A DNA stretch of 64,000 nucleotides from an uncultured Bacteroides sp. (GTDB lineage Bacteria; Bacteroidota; Bacteroidia; Bacteroidales; Bacteroidaceae). A model generated the notes under the pieces. It did not search any database. It was not told the DNA's origin and saw only the letters and a program-made list of their open reading frames with translations. Of this stretch, positions 58,517-64,000 are shown in pieces (position 1 is the stretch's first letter; every line of letters begins with the position of its first letter). Location: NCBI GenBank assembly GCA_900556625.1, contig USPQ01000005.1, positions 1 through 64,000 of the forward strand, in the 5' to 3' direction. The position numbers and the translations under genes were made by a program.

Positions 58517-59200
58517 ATGAAAACAACTTTTATCGATTGGAATTTAATACCGTATGCCGAAGCATGGCAACGGCAGGCGGAGTGGTTTGACGGTGTAGTT
58601 CGGGCAAAAGCCCAGAGTGAAGTCTATGAGAACCTCATTATTATGTGTGAGCATCCGCACGTTTATACATTGGGGCGCAGTGGAAAAGAAAATAATATGT
58701 TGCTGAGTGATGAGCAGCTGAAGGCGATTGGCGCTACTCTTTATCATATAGATCGGGGAGGGGACATCACTTATCATGGTCCCGGACAGTTGGTGTGTTA
58801 TCCGATATTGAATTTGGATGAATTTGCATTAGGACTAAAGGAATATGTTCATTTGTTGGAAGAAGCGGTGATACGTGTATGTGCATCTTATGACATTGAA
58901 GCGGGGAGGTTGGAGAAAGCTACAGGCGTATGGTTGGAAGGTGATACCCCTCGTGCCCGTAAGATTTGTGCGATAGGAGTAAGGAGCAGTCATTATGTTA
59001 CAATGCACGGGTTGGCATTGAATGTAAATACGGATTTACGGTATTTCAGTTATATTCACCCTTGCGGGTTTATTGATAAAGGCGTCACTTCTCTTCGTCA
59101 GGAATTGAAACGTGAGATACCTATGGACGAAGTGAAGCAGCGCCTTGAAAATGAATTTAGAAAACTACTCCGAATCCCAGTTGCCAAGTTTGGTGCATAA
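58517..59200 (+). CDS. lipB: Lipoyl(octanoyl) transferase
   Basis: 227 residues. Diagnostic motifs: EHPHVYTLGRSG, RGGDITYHGPGQLVCYP, the catalytic Lys in ARKICAIGVR, and the acyl-accepting Cys in HPCGF. It moves octanoyl from acyl carrier protein to lipoyl domains, the first step of lipoate attachment; this supports the glycine cleavage system whose P protein is in this window. Its 3' end overlaps the convergent PorQ gene by 44 bp. Confidence 0.96.
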   Translation: MKTTFIDWNLIPYAEAWQRQAEWFDGVVRAKAQSEVYENLIIMCEHPHVYTLGRSGKENNMLLSDEQLKAIGATLYHIDRGGDITYHGPGQLVCYPILNLDEFALGLKEYVHLLEEAVIRVCASYDIEAGRLEKATGVWLEGDTPRARKICAIGVRSSHYVTMHGLALNVNTDLRYFSYIHPCGFIDKGVTSLRQELKREIPMDEVKQRLENEFRKLLRIPVAKFGA

Positions 59201-60074
59201 GGCAATCCTTATCGGCCAGTGCATAAGAGAAATCGACGCGCATTGGCCAGAAATTAATTCCACAACCCAGCGTACCATAGTTACCTATTCCTTTATCATT
59301 GTCTCCGAAATGATATCCTGCGCGGACTACTCCATATTTCAGGAAGTTATATTCGGCTCCTATTCCTGCTTGCAAATGCCGGATTTCGGAAGGAAGAAGA
59401 TAGTTGAAGTCAAGTGCTACTTGCAAACGATTCTCCACGCTGAATGGAAGGTCGACACTACCTCCCAATCCCAATCGTGCAGGCAATTTCTGACCATCCA
59501 GCTTTTTGCCCAAGTTGGCGGCTTGGAAACCGATAGACCAAGAAGCCATTCCATCCAGAAGATCCGTATTCCGATAATAGGTGGCACCAAAGTCAAGAGC
59601 GACACTGCTCTTGCTATCTGCTTCCTTTGCTACTTTTTCTTGCAGATATCTGAATGTCAATGACAGTGATAAGTTCTTGGCTACATTCCTGAAGTAGGCA
59701 GCTTCCAAATCCCATATACGGGGACGGTAATCCATTATTTTAGGATCCTTGAAGTGGCGGAATCCCAAAGCAAATCCATGAATACCTTCTCTTCCGATCC
59801 GATAGAAAAGAGATGCGCTGTGCAGCGCACAGTCCTTGTTGATATCAGCGTATGAATAACTAGCGCCCATTGCTTCCTGTGAGAAAGCGATTGTAGAGGC
59901 GTTATGAAAGATAGCTGTGCTACCGTTATCGGTGATAGCTAATCCTGTACCTGCCATACCTGCCGATTGGGCATCCGGAGTAAGTTCCAGAAAGTTGGCA
60001 TTTGCCATTTCTTGTGCTCCCAGCAAAGCGGGGAATAAGCACGAGGCTAGAAGGAAATGTTTAACTCGTTTCAT
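59157..60074 (-). CDS. porQ: PorQ/PorV-family outer-membrane barrel protein
   Basis: 305 residues. Signal peptide ending near LGAQ (about residue 20), then a FadL-like beta barrel with NANFLELTPDAQSAGMAGTG and NASTIAFSQEA, the PorV/PorQ family start, and a terminal GFGVVF. In Porphyromonas, PorQ is linked to type IX secretion; here no other type IX genes are visible, and many Bacteroides lack a full system, so the function may differ. Last of an OPT-DUF1460-PorQ transcript (14-bp gap); overlaps lipB. Confidence 0.82.
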   Translation of the reverse strand: MKRVKHFLLASCLFPALLGAQEMANANFLELTPDAQSAGMAGTGLAITDNGSTAIFHNASTIAFSQEAMGASYSYADINKDCALHSASLFYRIGREGIHGFALGFRHFKDPKIMDYRPRIWDLEAAYFRNVAKNLSLSLTFRYLQEKVAKEADSKSSVALDFGATYYRNTDLLDGMASWSIGFQAANLGKKLDGQKLPARLGLGGSVDLPFSVENRLQVALDFNYLLPSEIRHLQAGIGAEYNFLKYGVVRAGYHFGDNDKGIGNYGTLGCGINFWPMRVDFSYALADKDCLMHQTWQLGFGVVF

Positions 60075-60088
60075 AATTCGTTATTTTT

Positions 60089-60859
60089 TTAGTGAGACAT
60101 TCGGACAACACGTATACCTGTCCACGATTTATTATTGTTAAGCATATGATTGAGGGGATCATCACTGACAACTACTTTTCCTAGTGTAGAGGAAGCATGT
60201 AGCAGATGCAGTTTCCCTTTTATATATTGCGCTATCCCAACGTGAGCGATGTCCAGTCCGGGAAGTTTCGTTGTGATGGCGATAATATCTCCGTCCATAA
60301 TCCAGGATAATCCATTTTCCGGTAATTCGCTTTTCGGCAGCCAATGTACGATTTTCCCGGATAATGCTTTCTCGTATTCGGTCATTCGGGTTACGTTTTC
60401 CGGAGAATTGGCTAGCTTTTTATATAGTTTTGGGTGAGCGGACATATAAAAGAGGCTTAATTGAAGAGTTTGTACGCTGTTCTCTGCCGTCACATCCGTA
60501 AGGAATCCTTGACGGATACCATTCTCGATCCAATCGGAGGTGTAATGCAAACGGGAAGGATATCCGTCGATAATTCCATCTCTGTAGCGTATCTTTTGCA
60601 GGTTCTCAGTAAAAGAAGATCCGAGAGCTTGCGCCAGTGTGTATTCTACAAAAGTGAGGCAATCCACTGCATCGGTCCGGATAACCAACTCTTCTTCTCC
60701 ATCCCGGTCTAGCGTATTGGCCACATATTTGGTTCCCAAATAAGACTTTCCTATTTGCAGCATCGTTCGAGAGTCCTGCGGAGTAAGCTCCGCAGGCTGT
60801 TGTTGGGCAAAAGTCATTGCACTTATAAACGATACTATGACGGATAAAAGTCTCCTCAT
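60089..60859 (-). CDS. DUF1460 (NlpC/P60-like amidase fold) secreted protein
   Basis: 256 residues. Signal peptide (MRRLLSVIVSFISAMTFAQ). DUF1460 pattern: GKSYLGTKYVANTLD, the catalytic Cys in DAVDCLTFVEYT, and His in DIAHVGIAQY. Structures of the family are NlpC/P60-like with N-acetylmuramoyl-L-alanine amidase or peptidase activity on muropeptides. Adjacent to the OPT oligopeptide transporter (6 bp), which suggests joint muropeptide or peptide processing and uptake. Confidence 0.9.
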   Translation of the reverse strand: MRRLLSVIVSFISAMTFAQQQPAELTPQDSRTMLQIGKSYLGTKYVANTLDRDGEEELVIRTDAVDCLTFVEYTLAQALGSSFTENLQKIRYRDGIIDGYPSRLHYTSDWIENGIRQGFLTDVTAENSVQTLQLSLFYMSAHPKLYKKLANSPENVTRMTEYEKALSGKIVHWLPKSELPENGLSWIMDGDIIAITTKLPGLDIAHVGIAQYIKGKLHLLHASSTLGKVVVSDDPLNHMLNNNKSWTGIRVVRMSH

Positions 60860-60865
60860 GTTTGC

Positions 60866-62854
60866 TTATTTAATTTTCATTGAGGCTTTGATAAAATAGA
60901 GAATCAGCAGGGCGTATGCTCCTAATGCCAACACTTCCGACCAAGTATTGTTCAGCCATGCTTCGTTCACCAAGTTGATTCCACCGAAGCGCATCGCGGC
61001 ACTGATAACTCCCATTAACGCGCCACCGGCAATGAAACCGGAAGCCAGCAATGTTCCTTTTTCTCCTCTTTCCGTATTGATAGTCGAATCTTTGCTGCGG
61101 CTGGTCACAAACCAATTGACAGCTCCGCCTACAACCAACGGCACATTCAGTTCCAATGGAATAAACATACCTAGTGCGAAAGCTAATGCAGGAATCTTGC
61201 AAAGAGTCAGAATAATCGCTAAGACAGCACCGATGCCATATAATAACCAGGGTGCGCCTACACCACTCATCAACGGTTCGATAACAGCAGCCATCGCATT
61301 TGCCTGTGGAGCAGCTAATGCTCCGCTCGTAAATCCATATGTCTTATTCAGGATAATCATTACACCGCCTACAGTTGCAGCCGATACAATTGTTCCCAAG
61401 AACTTCCAGGTCTCCTGTTTGGCAGGGGTACTTCCCAACCAATAACCGATTTTCAAGTCGGTAATGAAACCTCCGGCCATTGAAAGCGCAGTACATACCA
61501 CACCGCCCATCACTAATGCTGCAACCATGCCTGAAGGGCCTTTCAGTCCTACGGCTACCATCACTACAGAAGCCAGAATCAGTGTCATCAATGTCATACC
61601 CGATACGGGATTTGTACCGACAATTGCAATCGCATTGGCGGCTACCGTAGTGAACAGGAAAGAAATGCCGGCAACTAGAAGAATCGCTACCAATGTGTGT
61701 AGCAGATTTCCTTGCATTACATCAAAGTAGAAAAACAGTACGATGAGTATCAAAGTGATGATAGAACCGATTGCAATAATCTTCATCGAGAGATCCCGTT
61801 GTGTACGGATGATGTTTTTCTCTACATTGCCTTTACCGCCCATCTCTTTGGCAGCCAGCCCAACTGCGCTTTTAATGATTCCCCATGAACGGATGATACC
61901 AATGACACCTGCCATAGCAATACCGCCGATACCAATGCTCTTAGCGTAATATTTGAATATTTCTTCCGGACTCATCATTCCTACAGTGGATGTAATCTCC
62001 GGATTCCATGCATTCAGCACACTGTCTCCCCAAATAGCGGACATGCCCGGAATGATAATCCACCATACAGCCAATGAACCGGCGCAGATGATGGAAGCAT
62101 ATTTTAATCCGACTATATAACCTAATCCCAATACGGCAGCTCCGGTATTTACCTTGAATATCAGTTTGGCTTTTTCCGCCAGCATTTCTCCGGCACTGCA
62201 CACACGGGTCGTAAAATTCTCATTCCACCAACCGAATGTGGCTACGATAAAGTCATATAGTCCACCAATCATTCCCGCTATCAGCAAGGGTTTGGCTTGG
62301 CTTCCGCCTTTTTCTCCGGAGATCAATACCTGTGTGGTAGCTGTCGCTTCAGGGAAAGGGTATTTGCCATGCATATCACTTACGAAATATTTCCGGAAAG
62401 GAATCAGGAACAGAATTCCCAGTACACCACCCAGCAGGGAACTGATGAATACCTGCATGAAAGTAACTGTCATCTCTGGATATTTTGCCTGAAGGATATA
62501 AAGAGCAGGAAGTGTGAAGATCGCTCCGGCCACAATCACTCCGGAACAAGCTCCGATAGACTGGATAATAACATTTTCTCCTAACGCATTTTTTCTTTTG
62601 GCAGCTCCGGAGACTCCTACAGCAATAATGGCGATAGGAATAGCCGCCTCGAATACTTGGCCTACCTTTAATCCCAGATAGGCTGCGGCGGCTGAGAAGA
62701 GGATTGCCATAGCAATACCCCATGCTACCGACCAGAAGTTAACTTCCGGATAGTTTTTTGAGGGACTCATCAACGGGTTGTATACTTCCCCCGGTTTCAA
62801 TTCTCTAAACGCATTCTCGGGCAACCCGGTGAATTTGTCTTCTTCTTGTTTCAT
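60866..62854 (-). CDS. OPT family oligopeptide transporter
   Basis: 662 residues with about 14-16 hydrophobic helices, no ATPase domain. Opening TGLPENAFRELKPGEVYNP and PEATATTQVLISGE are signature stretches of the prokaryotic OPT family. Members take up small peptides or metal chelates by proton coupling. First gene of a transcript with DUF1460 and PorQ, so muropeptide or peptide import is the likely setting. A promoter-like TTACTTTG lies 43 bp upstream. Confidence 0.93.
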   Translation of the reverse strand: MKQEEDKFTGLPENAFRELKPGEVYNPLMSPSKNYPEVNFWSVAWGIAMAILFSAAAAYLGLKVGQVFEAAIPIAIIAVGVSGAAKRKNALGENVIIQSIGACSGVIVAGAIFTLPALYILQAKYPEMTVTFMQVFISSLLGGVLGILFLIPFRKYFVSDMHGKYPFPEATATTQVLISGEKGGSQAKPLLIAGMIGGLYDFIVATFGWWNENFTTRVCSAGEMLAEKAKLIFKVNTGAAVLGLGYIVGLKYASIICAGSLAVWWIIIPGMSAIWGDSVLNAWNPEITSTVGMMSPEEIFKYYAKSIGIGGIAMAGVIGIIRSWGIIKSAVGLAAKEMGGKGNVEKNIIRTQRDLSMKIIAIGSIITLILIVLFFYFDVMQGNLLHTLVAILLVAGISFLFTTVAANAIAIVGTNPVSGMTLMTLILASVVMVAVGLKGPSGMVAALVMGGVVCTALSMAGGFITDLKIGYWLGSTPAKQETWKFLGTIVSAATVGGVMIILNKTYGFTSGALAAPQANAMAAVIEPLMSGVGAPWLLYGIGAVLAIILTLCKIPALAFALGMFIPLELNVPLVVGGAVNWFVTSRSKDSTINTERGEKGTLLASGFIAGGALMGVISAAMRFGGINLVNEAWLNNTWSEVLALGAYALLILYFIKASMKIK

Positions 62855-62896
62855 AGTTTTATAATTTGCTAATGTGTCAATTTACGTTTCCGTCTT

Positions 62897-62904
62897 CAAA
62901 GTAA
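62897..62904 (-). promoter_or_regulatory. -7-like box for the OPT operon
   Basis: Minus-strand TTACTTTG differs from TAnnTTTG at the second position; 43 bp before the ATG at 62854. Confidence 0.4.
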
Positions 62905-62905
62905 A

Positions 62906-62938
62906 CAAAAAAAAAGGAGAACCGAAAGATTCTCCTTT
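62906..62938 (-). terminator. Terminator of the DUF1573 gene
   Basis: A 9-bp stem (62913-62921 with 62930-62938) that on the minus strand is followed by a run of eight or more T. Confidence 0.9.
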
Positions 62939-62958
62939 ATGTAATAGCCTAAAATTTT

Positions 62959-63354
62959 TTATTTAGCGTCTTTTGCTACCATATCGCCCTCAATATACAA
63001 TCTTACCATCTCTGTTTTGGCGTTGGTACGCAAAGTGATTGATTTCTTGAAATGTCCCGGATATTTGCCTGTTCCGTTATAAGTCACTTTGATTGTACCT
63101 TTTTTGCCCGGCATGATAGGTTCTTTCGTATATTCGGGTACAGTACATCCGCATGAAGCTACCGCCTGGTGGATTACCAAAGGAGCGTCACCGATATTAG
63201 TAAAGGTAAATGTACAACTAACTACCGGACTGTTTTCTGAGAACTTGCCGAAGTCGTGAGTTGTTTTGTCAAACTTAATATCTGCATTGGTTTGAGCAAA
63301 TGCAAAACTTACCCCCATTACTAACAAAGTCATAAAAAAAAGTATCTTTTTCAT
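62959..63354 (-). CDS. DUF1573 family secreted protein
   Basis: 131 residues. Signal peptide (MKKILFFMTLLVMGVSFAFAQ). One Ig-like DUF1573 domain with TTHDFGKFSENSPV, FTNIGDAPLVI and SCGCTVPEYTKEPI. These ~100-residue domains are abundant in Bacteroidetes envelopes, function unknown. The -7 box TACCTTTG lies at 63384-63391 on the same strand. Confidence 0.9.
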   Translation of the reverse strand: MKKILFFMTLLVMGVSFAFAQTNADIKFDKTTHDFGKFSENSPVVSCTFTFTNIGDAPLVIHQAVASCGCTVPEYTKEPIMPGKKGTIKVTYNGTGKYPGHFKKSITLRTNAKTEMVRLYIEGDMVAKDAK

Positions 63355-63383
63355 TTTTCCTTCTCTTTTTTGATTACAAGTGC

Positions 63384-63391
63384 CAAAGGTA
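63384..63391 (-). promoter_or_regulatory. -7 promoter box for the DUF1573 gene
   Basis: Minus-strand TACCTTTG matches TAnnTTTG, 29 bp before the ATG at 63354. Confidence 0.6.
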
Positions 63392-63453
63392 ATGCTTTTT
63401 CCCTTAAAATATACTTTATAGAGTGCGAAATAGTATTAAACGGCTTGTATTTG

Positions 63454-64000
63454 CTATTTGGCAAGCTCGAATCCAAGCATCATTCCGTCATAGTTATCGG
63501 CCAGAGAACTAACGGTTTTGAGTGCGGTACTGTTGCTTTTACTACCGATAAACGCCATTAATTTTAGCAATTTATCCGAGTTGAATAACAATTCCAGTGA
63601 ATTAGAACTGCAATTCACTTTAGCGTGCAGGTTCAGCAATCGCAAATATTTCAAGTCCACTTGTTTGGTGGAAGCATTGTAGGAGTAAGTTCCTTTCAAT
63701 GTTTTCTTTCCCACTGTGCTGGTGAAAGTACTGTCTGCATTGAACGTGAAACTCATTTGCCCGTCCTTAATGCCAATCTTGCTCAACTGCTCGTTCAACT
63801 TGTTTTCCGCCATTGTCGCTGCGGCTGCACCTCCTGCTTTCATCAGCAGATTATCCGATTCGAACTCGACGGCTGAGCTTTTGTAACTCCATGTTCCAGT
63901 CATGTCGATCGTCTCAGTGTTTCCTGTAATGGCGTTCACAACTTTTGAGATGTTGTCCTTATTCAACAAGTCCGCCCATGATTGTGCCTGGCTGTTAGTT
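63454..64000 (-). CDS. DUF4923 family protein (partial, runs off the right edge)
   Basis: C-terminal part of a DUF4923-like Bacteroidales protein; about 181 residues are present and the frame stays open to the edge, so the start lies outside. Seen: QSWADLLNKDNISKVVNAI, then DMTGTWSYKSSAVEF and GGAAAATMAENKLNEQL, a lipocalin-like beta region and a hydrophobic end (NYDGMMLGFELAK). Likely secreted or periplasmic; no function known. Confidence 0.78.
   Translation of the reverse strand, partial: TNSQAQSWADLLNKDNISKVVNAITGNTETIDMTGTWSYKSSAVEFESDNLLMKAGGAAAATMAENKLNEQLSKIGIKDGQMSFTFNADSTFTSTVGKKTLKGTYSYNASTKQVDLKYLRLLNLHAKVNCSSNSLELLFNSDKLLKLMAFIGSKSNSTALKTVSSLADNYDGMMLGFELAK

Overview
The window is chromosomal DNA of a gut-type Bacteroides (Bacteroidales). 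The pointers are a complete six-gene Na+-translocating NQR operon, an Oar/SusC-style TonB receptor, a PorQ-family protein, DUF4373 and DUF4248 proteins of the kind found beside Bacteroides polysaccharide loci, and many copies of the Bacteroides -7 promoter box (TAnnTTTG) just upstream of genes. I cannot fix the species. No tRNA, rRNA, CRISPR array or insertion sequence was seen, and no gene-free stretch exceeds 300 bp.

Layout. 0-9 kb: ettA, a solitary TonB-dependent receptor, a membrane-anchored endonuclease/exonuclease/phosphatase protein with an in-frame 12-bp repeat, and a cytoplasmic multi-PAS hybrid histidine kinase. 9-18 kb and 25.4-33 kb (both minus strand): two halves of one exopolysaccharide gene set. 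The upstream half (33.0 to 25.4 kb) holds a half-length TolC-like protein, a Wzz/Wzc-like co-polymerase with a degenerate kinase domain, a Wzy-like polymerase and three glycosyltransferases. The downstream half (17.8 to 9.1 kb) holds a glycosyltransferase, a Wzx-type flippase, four more glycosyltransferases and an LTA-synthase-like alkaline-phosphatase-fold transferase. 18.0-25.4 kb: a mostly plus-strand accessory cassette wedged between the halves: a Lys-rich orphan protein, a DUF4373 protein with an AT-hook-like motif and 9-bp repeats, a T7 gp4-like primase-helicase preceded by five 22-bp tandem repeats, a DUF4248 protein, an MNT/HEPN pair, an HU-family protein with 10-bp-phased upstream repeats, a 33-residue ORF coupled to an amidase whose first zinc ligand is Gln instead of His, and a DUF6922-like/AbiEii-like pair.

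33-64 kb is mainly core genome: an Omp85-type barrel protein, nqrABCDEF, a DEAD-box helicase, serC-serA-DUF1015, a YigZ protein, a C39-like peptidase, an apparently solitary HpaII-family nuclease, a nitroreductase, rsmG-MBL hydrolase-gcvP, a DUF3298 lipoprotein, a YecH-like protein, a metallophosphoesterase remnant, a copper P-type ATPase, an AraC regulator divergent from lipB, then an OPT transporter-DUF1460-PorQ operon, a DUF1573 protein and a partial DUF4923 protein running off the right edge.

How it fits together. The polysaccharide genes describe a Wzx/Wzy-type surface glycan: glycosyltransferases build the repeat unit, the flippase moves it across the inner membrane, the polymerase and co-polymerase extend it, and the outer-membrane factor probably exports it. 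The cassette between the halves looks like phage or plasmid replication and lysis functions kept next to the glycan locus. It is the best candidate here for an undescribed system. The repeats, the zinc-ligand change, the kinase-dead co-polymerase and the half-size TolC are the concrete anomalies to test.
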